NCBI RefSeq assembly: GCF_018854015.1
Contig: NZ_JAAXYO010000180.1
Location: 62,001 to 126,000, forward strand
Source of the DNA: Igneacidithiobacillus copahuensis
GTDB taxonomy: Bacteria > Pseudomonadota > Gammaproteobacteria > Acidithiobacillales > Acidithiobacillaceae
Direction: 5' to 3'
Length of the DNA stretch: 64,000 bases
Of this stretch, positions 36,849 through 44,462 are shown piece by piece. The notes under the pieces are model-generated. The model was not told where the DNA came from and did no database searches. It worked only from the letters and a program-made list of their open reading frames with translations. Every line of letters starts with the position of its first letter. Within the stretch, counting starts at the first letter, position 1. The translations under genes were made by a program, and so were the position numbers.

Positions 36849-37187
36849 ATGACCTATGCCGAACTGATGGAATTCCTCGACAGCCATGTGAGTTTTTCTC
36901 TCCTGCACAGCCAGGATGTGGACAGCGCTTTGTCGGCCGCTGAAGCCGGCACGCTGGAAGACCCGCTGGCGAGCGAGGTCCTGACAGGTATCTACCGCGC
37001 CAACGCCTGCAGTGCTCCGGACAGTGAGGTAACCCGCGCAGACAGCTTTTCCGGCCTAGCTGCCTTGCGTCTGCGCAGCCAGGCCGATGACGCGGATGCG
37101 CAGCTTTTTCGTCAGGTATTGCAGTTGTCGCAAACCCTGGATCGGGCTTTCGACGAAGAAACGCTGCGCCAGAAAAAAGGTGCGTGA
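36849..37187 (+). CDS. Hypothetical small acidic protein
   Basis: 112 residues from ATG at 36849 with AGGAG nine bases upstream. It is helical and acidic with no membrane segment or recognisable motif. It is the last gene of the + strand run before the convergent dynamin-like gene, 14 bases after the GST-like gene. Confidence 0.6.
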   Translation: MTYAELMEFLDSHVSFSLLHSQDVDSALSAAEAGTLEDPLASEVLTGIYRANACSAPDSEVTRADSFSGLAALRLRSQADDADAQLFRQVLQLSQTLDRAFDEETLRQKKGA

Positions 37188-37206
37188 ACAACAGTAGCAT
37201 CCTGCG

Positions 37207-39162
37207 TCATGCCGCACCTGCCAGGTCTGGGATGGCTTGAAAATATCGATCCAGTTCGCTCTGTAGCGAGGTCAGTTCATCTATTTCGTAGTGAATCCGG
37301 GCCTCGCGCAGACGTAGATCTTCAATTCTCTGCTGAATACTCGCCGACGATTCAGCGATTGCGGTAAGCGCCGTCAATTTTTCCTGCGCCTGCGAACTGC
37401 AACGCTGCAGATGCGAATTCATCAGGTCAAAGGTTTCTTCCACCCACTCCAGAAGATCCTTGCGCGTTTCCAGAACAAAGGTACGAACCTGCTTCGCAAG
37501 ATTGAAAAAGGCCTTGCGGACTACCATTCCCTGCGGATACGCAGCAATTTCCAGACGCTTGCCAAAGCGTTCGTAGTAATCTGACAGGGCAAGCAGTTCG
37601 GCCCTTCTCGGCAACAGAATATAAGGCAAGGTATCCAGTTTTGGTAGCGCGTAAATCTGCTCCAACGAACGATACGCATTCGTCATTTTCTCCGATAGCC
37701 GATTTGCCCGCGCCAAGGCCTCATCAAATCCGGCAATCGTATCCGCAAAGAACTTTCCAAAACTTTCGTAAATACCATACGTTGTCCACACCGCAAGCAT
37801 ATCGTGCTTGGCACGCTCGACAATTTCTTCCAGTCCATCCAGGGATAGTGACTCCAACAGTTTTTCCCTTTCCTGCGTATTCACATCGCGCTGCATCCGC
37901 AAAAATTGGTCTCGATCGACCGCTAGGTTGTCAATGATCTTTTTTTGCCTGTCAATCAGGGCAAGTACCTGTTCTCCCGCCTGCGCTTCCAACCGTCGCA
38001 TGCTCTCCATGTCTGCCGCAACGGCTTGCAGCTGTTCCTCCAAAACGTAACGCTGATCAATGATCACGCGCTGCAGAATACCTTTGGTCGAGTTAGCGAT
38101 CTCCTTGCGCTTCTCCGGGATAAGGATATTGGCAATGGCATTCTCCAGATCATCGATGCCGCTGGCCCGGACCCGCTCCTCTTGACTGCGCAAGCGTCCC
38201 AGCAGTGCCTCACGAGCAGAAATGGACACCACCTGTTCCCCATGGAGCTGTAGGCGCTGCGCCGCGGCATCACACTGCTCCCGAACCTTTTCCGCAAACG
38301 ACGTATTTGGCTCTATCTCATCGACGAGGAGGTCACACTTATTGATCACCACCAGTTGTCGCCGGCGACTGTGAATGGACAGCGATTGTTCCCAGATTTG
38401 CAGGTCGCTTTGCGTCACTCCGGTATCCGCGCCCAAAACAAAAATCGATGCATCTGCGCCACGAGTTGCATCGAGGCCCATATCCGCCTCGCTGCCCAGC
38501 GAATTCAATCCGGGCGTATCAATGACAATCAAGCCCGCAGCCAATACGGGATGCGGCACACGCAACAGCGCATAGCGCCAGCGGGAAATTTTCACTCTGC
38601 CTTCGCCACAAGAAGGACAATGGGTAAGTTGTGGCCGCGCACTATCCAGTGGCGGGCAAAGTCCGAAGCGCCGCGCCTCCGCGAGAGGGACGCACTGCGT
38701 TTCCTGAATCTGGTGCAGCACTGCTTGCGTTTTTTCCATATCGGCAAGCGCCAGAGGCATGCGCCGCCATTGCTCTGGCACTTTCTTGAGATCTTGAATA
38801 TTGTGATGCATGCTGCTTGCCTGCATCGGTAGGAAATCAATGCTGGCATCGCTTGCCGCACAGATTTCCACTGGACACATGGTGGTTTGCCCCACCCCAG
38901 AGGGGAGAAAGCGATATTGTTGGTCATAAAAAAACAAGGCATTGATCAGCTCGGATTTTCCCCGTGCAAACTCCCCGTAAAAAGAAAGAATAATCCGTTC
39001 TTCGCGAATTTCTCGCGCCAGCATTTCCAAGCGCAGCATGGTTCCGCTGGGAAGCAAATCAAGACGATGCGAAAAAGCAGATACCTGTTCGACCAACGCC
39101 GCCAACTCACCGCGCCAACCGGCAAACTCCTGCAAAGCACTGACGAGCGCTGACTCATTCAC
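37207..39162 (-). CDS. Dynamin-like GTPase
   Basis: 651 residues. GTPase motifs: P-loop GEFARGKS at 63-70, switch-I SGVGQTTMCPVEI with Thr near 93, DTPG at 215-218, and NKCD at 274-277. Between switch I and DTPG lies an insertion of about 115 residues holding CPSC (Cys182, 185) and a nearby Cys169. The rest (about 345-640) is long coiled coil with a hydrophobic patch (YGIYESFGKFFADTIAGF near 457), as in bacterial dynamin-like proteins that remodel membranes. It is convergent with the upstream + run and alone, with a gap of 88 bases before lptG. Substrate and membrane target unknown. Confidence 0.82.
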   Translation of the reverse strand: MNESALVSALQEFAGWRGELAALVEQVSAFSHRLDLLPSGTMLRLEMLAREIREERIILSFYGEFARGKSELINALFFYDQQYRFLPSGVGQTTMCPVEICAASDASIDFLPMQASSMHHNIQDLKKVPEQWRRMPLALADMEKTQAVLHQIQETQCVPLAEARRFGLCPPLDSARPQLTHCPSCGEGRVKISRWRYALLRVPHPVLAAGLIVIDTPGLNSLGSEADMGLDATRGADASIFVLGADTGVTQSDLQIWEQSLSIHSRRRQLVVINKCDLLVDEIEPNTSFAEKVREQCDAAAQRLQLHGEQVVSISAREALLGRLRSQEERVRASGIDDLENAIANILIPEKRKEIANSTKGILQRVIIDQRYVLEEQLQAVAADMESMRRLEAQAGEQVLALIDRQKKIIDNLAVDRDQFLRMQRDVNTQEREKLLESLSLDGLEEIVERAKHDMLAVWTTYGIYESFGKFFADTIAGFDEALARANRLSEKMTNAYRSLEQIYALPKLDTLPYILLPRRAELLALSDYYERFGKRLEIAAYPQGMVVRKAFFNLAKQVRTFVLETRKDLLEWVEETFDLMNSHLQRCSSQAQEKLTALTAIAESSASIQQRIEDLRLREARIHYEIDELTSLQSELDRYFQAIPDLAGAA

Positions 39163-39250
39163 AGTACTGCTCCTAGATCAGGAATACTGTAGGGTAGTTT
39201 GCTGCAACAATAATGGCCAGAGCAAGCATGATACCCGTCGCCGCTTTCGT

Positions 39251-40321
39251 TCAGCCGTGACGTCTGAACAGAAACCAGGCCAGCGCCGCATAGAGCGCCA
39301 TCGGTGAGAGTGTGGCAAGCGACGGCGGAATGCCGCCGGCAACGCTGATGAATCCCGACATCTGGGTCAGGAAATGAAATGAGATTCCCAGCGCCAGGCC
39401 CGCGGCAATCCAATAATACGCCCCTCCCGCCCGCGGATTGCGCACGACCATGGGCACCACCAGCAGAATCATGATCAGCCCCACCCAGGGGTAGGTGATT
39501 CGTTGCCAGAAGGCCAGGGCAAAGCGGTTCATAGCCAGTACACCACCCTGCAGATCGCGGTCGTTGCGCCACAGCGTCTGCAGGGTCATGGTGCGGGTGC
39601 GGTGGGCAAAACTGCGCAGGGTTTCCGGCTGCAACTGCACGGACCAATCCCGACGTGCCGCGCTAAGAACCTGCACAGACCGCTCTTCCAAGCGGTATTC
39701 CCGCACGCCCTGCAAGGTCCAGTGTCCATTCTGGTAGCTGGCAGCCTCGGCATCCACTTGTTTGTCGATACCCACCATGCCACTTTGCGGATAATAGATG
39801 CGAATCTGTCGCAGCTGCGTCCCGTTACCACCGACCAGCTGGATGCGGATGAGCGTCCGCCCCTGGCGCAGCCACAGACCACCATCTCCAAGCGCCTGAA
39901 AATTATGAGTTCCGGCATTGGCCCAAAGCAGCTCAGAAGACAGAGCGCTGTACGGCACGATCCACTGACCCAGGGCAAACATCAATATGGTTCCCAGCAG
40001 ACCCACAACCAGTAGCGGCCGCTGCAAACGTGCGAGAGACCATCCGGCCATGCGTAAGGCCGTGATCTCGGAATGGCTGTTCAGCATACTGATCCAGATC
40101 AGCGCGCCGATGAGCAGGGCTAGTGGAATGACTGTGTACGCCGTCTCTGGCATCTGTAGGGCCACGTAGCGGAACAACAGGCCGGTACTCCAATGTCCAT
40201 GTCCCGGCCCGGAGGCCTTGGCGATCAGTTGTGCGACAAAGACCATGGCAAGCAATATGATCAGGACCAGACCGCTGTAGAACAACATACCGCGGAACAA
40301 CAGCGCATCGGCGCGCTTCAT
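39251..40321 (-). CDS. lptG: LPS export permease LptG
   Basis: 356 residues from ATG at 40321, overlapping the lptF stop as ATGA. With LptF it forms the inner-membrane LptB2FG transporter that extracts LPS. Helices about 14-35, 63-83, 101-125 and three C-terminal (about 270-350) frame a beta-jellyroll periplasmic domain. Motifs include SEITALRMAG near residue 86 (coupling helix). The presence of LPS export genes together with hopanoids is normal for this group. Confidence 0.93.
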   Translation of the reverse strand: MKRADALLFRGMLFYSGLVLIILLAMVFVAQLIAKASGPGHGHWSTGLLFRYVALQMPETAYTVIPLALLIGALIWISMLNSHSEITALRMAGWSLARLQRPLLVVGLLGTILMFALGQWIVPYSALSSELLWANAGTHNFQALGDGGLWLRQGRTLIRIQLVGGNGTQLRQIRIYYPQSGMVGIDKQVDAEAASYQNGHWTLQGVREYRLEERSVQVLSAARRDWSVQLQPETLRSFAHRTRTMTLQTLWRNDRDLQGGVLAMNRFALAFWQRITYPWVGLIMILLVVPMVVRNPRAGGAYYWIAAGLALGISFHFLTQMSGFISVAGGIPPSLATLSPMALYAALAWFLFRRHG

Positions 40322-41460
40322 GATGCTACCCCACGCATCCAGGCCGGCAGTAAGGGTAAGTCGGCCTGCCGCCGGTAAAACAGATAGGTGGCAAGTCCAG
40401 CCAGCAGAATCCAGGTCCAGAACAGACCCGGGAAGGGAGGAATCTTTCCCTGGATCAAATTTTCCTTCAAGGCCACCAGGAGATTGTTCGCGCCAAGCAG
40501 GAGCAGGATCCCCAGCAAGACCCCCCCCGCCCGGCCAGGGTGGCGCGGCTCGGCATAGGCAAGAGGAACGGCCAGCAGCACCACGATGGGCAGGAACAAT
40601 GGCCAGAAGATCCGCCATTCGAGTTCTGCCAGGGCATGGGCGTGTTGGTCCGGGCGCCCCAGCCGCGCAAACAGATCTGGCAAGGACAAGGCTGTCCAGG
40701 AAGTTGCGGAGCCCTCCGACCGCGGCGCTGCCAAATCGACGCGATATCGGGCAAAGCTCCAGATCTTGTAGCCTGCCTGCCCGGGTTGCCCCAGATATCG
40801 CCGGCCATCGATCAGCAGCAACGAGACGCCCCCGTGATGGTTGATTTGTATTTCACCAAAGGCGGCGGTCGCATAATCCGGCGCACCAACTTGCGACAGA
40901 TCGATAAAGATTTCCTGGTAGCGGTCCTTGGCCCCGGCTCCCTGGCCGACGTAGATCACTCGACCGTCCGGGAGATGCGCAAAACTACCGGGATGAATCA
41001 AAGCCTGCGCGGCCGCCGCTGCCAGGCGTGCGCTCTCGTCCTGTAAACGCTGCTGCGAAGATGGCGCCCACCATAGGGCAAGGCCCGCCTCCAGTAGTAC
41101 GAGGAGAAAAACGCTTGGCAGCAATCCCCAGAACAATTTCTGCAAGCCGATGCCGGCACCATGGATTGCCATCATCTCGTTGTGACGATAAAGGTTGGAA
41201 AAGACCAGATAGACAGCAAAGAAGAGCGCCAAAGGGAGAACGGTTACCAGGAGAGTAGGTACACTCAGACCCAGCAACTGCAAAACGACTTGCAGTGGCA
41301 ACTGACCGGAGGCCACTTGTTGCAGGATCTGCGTCAACTGCCCAATGGCCAGCAAAGCCAAAACAACGACACAGGCAATCAGAAAATAACTCAGCACCGA
41401 GCGCAAAACATGCGCTGCGATCCGTTCGCGCGGCCAGAGGGATAGCCTGGATAAGGTCAT
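40318..41460 (-). CDS. lptF: LPS export permease LptF
   Basis: 380 residues. Six membrane helices (about 20-40, 55-90, 105-130, then three after residue 285) with a periplasmic domain in between. The RHNEMMAIHGAGIG coupling segment near 92 is the family mark. It pairs with LptG and lies divergent to pepA, the usual gammaproteobacterial arrangement. Its ATG at 41460 is 86 bases from the pepA start. Confidence 0.93.
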   Translation of the reverse strand: MTLSRLSLWPRERIAAHVLRSVLSYFLIACVVVLALLAIGQLTQILQQVASGQLPLQVVLQLLGLSVPTLLVTVLPLALFFAVYLVFSNLYRHNEMMAIHGAGIGLQKLFWGLLPSVFLLVLLEAGLALWWAPSSQQRLQDESARLAAAAAQALIHPGSFAHLPDGRVIYVGQGAGAKDRYQEIFIDLSQVGAPDYATAAFGEIQINHHGGVSLLLIDGRRYLGQPGQAGYKIWSFARYRVDLAAPRSEGSATSWTALSLPDLFARLGRPDQHAHALAELEWRIFWPLFLPIVVLLAVPLAYAEPRHPGRAGGVLLGILLLLGANNLLVALKENLIQGKIPPFPGLFWTWILLAGLATYLFYRRQADLPLLPAWMRGVAS

Positions 41461-41481
41461 GGTTGCCGCCGTGCCGTTGGC

Positions 41482-41512
41482 TTGCGGATGTTACCCTGGT
41501 GTACCCTATAGA
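41482..41512 (+). promoter_or_regulatory. Putative pepA promoter
   Basis: TTGCGG (41482-41487) and TATAGA (41507-41512) with 19 bases between, in the 86-base gap between divergent lptF and pepA. Spacing is long, so this is tentative; an lptF promoter should also lie here. Confidence 0.35.
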
Positions 41513-41546
41513 GATTGATCAATCGTGTACCCGCCGGAGGCAAACC

Positions 41547-43046
41547 GTGGAAATTTCTTTGCAGCAGAACGTCACCCTATCGGAGCCTTGCGCTTGCCTG
41601 GTGCTTGCCTGTCACGAAAATGACCAGCTCGGAGCAAACGCCCAAAAAATCGATGAACAGAGCGACGGCTTTCTCAGTCGCTTCCTCGCCAGCGGCGATT
41701 TTACGGCGGAGCCGGGACAATGTCAGCTGCTTTATGGCGTACCTAATGTTGGTGCCGAGCGCGTCCTGCTGGTCGGTGTTGGTGGCGGCGAAAAACTGGC
41801 CGAAGGAAAATTACAGAAGGCTGCCCGCAGCCTGGGGCAAGTGGTCGCCCGTGCGCAACTGACGGAGTTGTGTCTCGCGCTGGGGGATGTCGCCGTCGCG
41901 CGTCGCAGTCCTGCCGCGGCAATGGAACTCTGGCTGCGCGGTATTCTCGATGCCCAGTATCGCTTCGATCAGCACAAGGAACCGGCGAGACATCCTCGTC
42001 GCAATCTGGAAAACATCCGCGTTCTGGTCGCGGGGAAATTGGACGCCGAGGCCGAGAGGGAAATGCAGCAGGCGCTGGCGGTAGCCCATGCGATTTCCCG
42101 CGCCAGTGATTGGGCGCGCGATCTGGCCAACCAGCCTGGCAACATCTGCACCCCAAGTTGGCTCGCGGAACAGGCACAAGAGATGGCAAGCAGCCGCGGC
42201 ATCGAGGCGGAAATCCTGGGGCCAGCGGAGATGCAGGAGCTCGGCATGCATCTTCTGCTCGGGGTAGCCCAAGGCTCGCGTCAGGAACCGCGGCTGATCG
42301 TGTTGCACTACCGCGGTGGTGCCGAAGATGCCGCGCCCATCGTCCTCGTGGGCAAAGGGCTCACTTTTGATGCTGGCGGCATCTCCCTCAAGCCTGCCGA
42401 CAAGATGGACGAGATGAAGTACGATATGTGTGGTGGCGCCGCTGCCCTGGCGGCCATCCAGGCGGCTGCAGACCTCAAACTGCCGCTCAATATCACGGTC
42501 ATCGTGCCCGCATCGGAAAACCTGCCAGACGGACAGGCCACCAAGCCGGGTGATATCCATCGCAGCATGGCCGGCCTCACCGTGGAAATCATCAACACCG
42601 ATGCCGAGGGGCGGCTGATTCTGGCAGATGCCCTCACCTATGCCAAGCGCTTCCATCCCGATGTCGTCATCGACATGGCCACCCTGACCGGGGCCTGTAT
42701 CATTGCTCTCGGACACCAGACGGCGGCGGTGCTGGGCAATCACGAAGGTCTGGTGGCAGAATTGCTGCATGCCGGTCGCAGCAGCCAGGACCGCGCCTGG
42801 GAGTTGCCGCTCTTTGACGAATATCAAGAGCAGCTCAAGAGCCCCTTTGCCGACCTCAGCAACGTGGGAGGACGCCCGGCCGGTACCATCACCGCCGCCT
42901 GTTTCCTGTCGCGCTTTACCGAAGACTATCGTTGGGCACACCTGGATATTGCCGGAGTGGCTTGGCAGAGTGGCGAGCATAAGGGCGCAACCGGGCGTCC
43001 GGTGCCGTTGTTGGTGCATTTTTTGCGTCAGCGCGCGCTGGCGTAA
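41547..43046 (+). CDS. pepA: Leucyl aminopeptidase PepA
   Basis: 499 residues from GTG at 41547 with CCGGAGG upstream; the open frame reaches further back but PepA-like sequence starts here. M17 zinc aminopeptidase, hexameric. Metal and substrate motifs: GKGLTFDAGGIS near residue 270, YDMCGGAA near 292, and the signature NTDAEGRL near 350. PepA also binds DNA in some bacteria. It is followed nine bases later by holC, as in many proteobacteria. Confidence 0.95.
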   Translation: MEISLQQNVTLSEPCACLVLACHENDQLGANAQKIDEQSDGFLSRFLASGDFTAEPGQCQLLYGVPNVGAERVLLVGVGGGEKLAEGKLQKAARSLGQVVARAQLTELCLALGDVAVARRSPAAAMELWLRGILDAQYRFDQHKEPARHPRRNLENIRVLVAGKLDAEAEREMQQALAVAHAISRASDWARDLANQPGNICTPSWLAEQAQEMASSRGIEAEILGPAEMQELGMHLLLGVAQGSRQEPRLIVLHYRGGAEDAAPIVLVGKGLTFDAGGISLKPADKMDEMKYDMCGGAAALAAIQAAADLKLPLNITVIVPASENLPDGQATKPGDIHRSMAGLTVEIINTDAEGRLILADALTYAKRFHPDVVIDMATLTGACIIALGHQTAAVLGNHEGLVAELLHAGRSSQDRAWELPLFDEYQEQLKSPFADLSNVGGRPAGTITAACFLSRFTEDYRWAHLDIAGVAWQSGEHKGATGRPVPLLVHFLRQRALA

Positions 43047-43055
43047 GGCACCGCG

Positions 43056-43487
43056 ATGACCGGCACCGCCAATTTCTACCAGCTTCCCGTGGTTCCGCTG
43101 ACCCTGGTAGAAAGTCGGCGCGCGATCTGTCGGGTCATCGCCAAGGCTTGGCAGGTGCTGGGAAAAGTGGACGTACTGGCGGCAGATGCGGAGGTCCTTG
43201 GCGTTTATGACGATCTGCTCTGGACCTTTCACGCGGGCGTTTTCCTGCCCCATGGGCAGGCCGCCAATGAGCCGGTCTACCTCTTTGCCGACTCCCAGCA
43301 AGGGCGTAGCGACGCCCACGCCCTGGTCCTCCTGGAGTGGCCACGAGAGCTGCCGACACTTGACAGCACACGGCGTCTCATCGACTTTATTCCTGGCGCT
43401 GAGGAAGAGCGCGCTGCGGCGCGCGCGCGCTATCGGCAATGCAAACGGGCAGGGTTCAGTATCCAGTTGTTCCCACTGGAAGTGTGA
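43056..43487 (+). CDS. holC: DNA polymerase III chi subunit HolC
   Basis: 143 residues. Bridges the clamp loader to SSB. Typical features are an initial FYQLP strand, the VLAADAEVLGVYDDLLWTF stretch near 40-58, FLPH near 61, and a C-terminal basic helix. The pepA-holC-(unknown)-valS order is conserved among proteobacteria, supporting the call. Confidence 0.88.
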   Translation: MTGTANFYQLPVVPLTLVESRRAICRVIAKAWQVLGKVDVLAADAEVLGVYDDLLWTFHAGVFLPHGQAANEPVYLFADSQQGRSDAHALVLLEWPRELPTLDSTRRLIDFIPGAEEERAAARARYRQCKRAGFSIQLFPLEV

Positions 43488-43499
43488 GGGAGAAAATCC

Positions 43500-44453
43500 A
43501 TGACCATACATGATCGTCGCGAGCCGGTACTGGAGGACGAAGAGCTCCCCGAGGGGACGGAACCGCTACTGTTGCAGGATCTGCTACGGGAGGGTTTGCC
43601 ACCCCCCTTGTGGCGGCGAAGTACACAACACCCGGAACCGACCTTGCACGAGGAAATCCCCGCCCCGGCTTGGGAAAAGCCGACGGTGACGGAAGACGTG
43701 GCGGCCCCGCTGCCAACCGAACCCGATACTGCGCATCAGCAGACGGAGCTGGCGGAGAGCATGGAGGAGACGGAGCTGGCGAAAGCACTGGAGAAGATTC
43801 GCCATATGTCCTTCCGCTATCCTGCGCAACCCGCTCCAGAAAGCTCGGCGCCGGAGCCGGTGGCGGAGTTTGCGGTTGAGGCGGCTGAGTCATCGCTGGA
43901 AACGACGGTTCCCCCCAGCGCAGAGATCCCTCCTCCTCCCGCCGCGGACACCGGATCGTTTGCGGCTCCTCCTGACGATATAGCCGCCATGGAGAATCAC
44001 GATCTGAGTGCCGTTGCTCCAGTCCCGGCAAGCAGTGCGCACTACACCGAGCTTACCGGGGCTTCCGAGGTAAACAGCCAAACCGCAACGCCTCCCTCCG
44101 AAAAGACCGAGGCTGGCGTGGCAAAAAATTCCACGGCAACTCCAGGCCCATCGCTCTTCGATGGCGACTTCCTGCGTCAGTTCGAGACGCTCCTGTTTCA
44201 GGAGGTGGAGCGCCGGGTGGTGGCGGAGCTGGAAGAAAAGATCACCCAGCATCTGCAGAAGACCTGGAAGGAGCAGGTGAGTTTGGCGATCATGCGCAGC
44301 CTTGCCCTGGAGGGCATTCGTCTACGCGAGACGGTGGCGCAGGAAATTCACGGCGTACTGCCCGAAATTTTGCAGCGTGTTCTGCATGAAGGGCTGGATG
44401 AAGCCCTCACCCCGACCCTGGGCGAAGACGTCCATCCATCCACAGACTCCTGA
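43500..44453 (+). CDS. Acidic, mostly disordered protein between holC and valS
   Basis: 317 residues. About residues 1-215 are rich in Glu, Pro, Ala and Thr with no predicted fold. From about 220 a compact helical segment appears (DFLRQFETLLFQEVERRVVAELEEKI, then a second helix pair to about 300). No signal peptide or enzyme motif. Spacing to both neighbours is about 10 bases, so it is part of the pepA-holC-valS operon. Function unknown; a helical end with a long tail is seen in adaptor-like proteins. Confidence 0.6.
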   Translation: MTIHDRREPVLEDEELPEGTEPLLLQDLLREGLPPPLWRRSTQHPEPTLHEEIPAPAWEKPTVTEDVAAPLPTEPDTAHQQTELAESMEETELAKALEKIRHMSFRYPAQPAPESSAPEPVAEFAVEAAESSLETTVPPSAEIPPPPAADTGSFAAPPDDIAAMENHDLSAVAPVPASSAHYTELTGASEVNSQTATPPSEKTEAGVAKNSTATPGPSLFDGDFLRQFETLLFQEVERRVVAELEEKITQHLQKTWKEQVSLAIMRSLALEGIRLRETVAQEIHGVLPEILQRVLHEGLDEALTPTLGEDVHPSTDS

Positions 44454-44462
44454 GGAAGTTCC

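Noticed and set aside
41811..43511. 566-codon open frame on the - strand
   Set aside because: It is antisense to pepA and holC, whose motifs are unmistakable; long antisense frames are common in GC-rich coding DNA.
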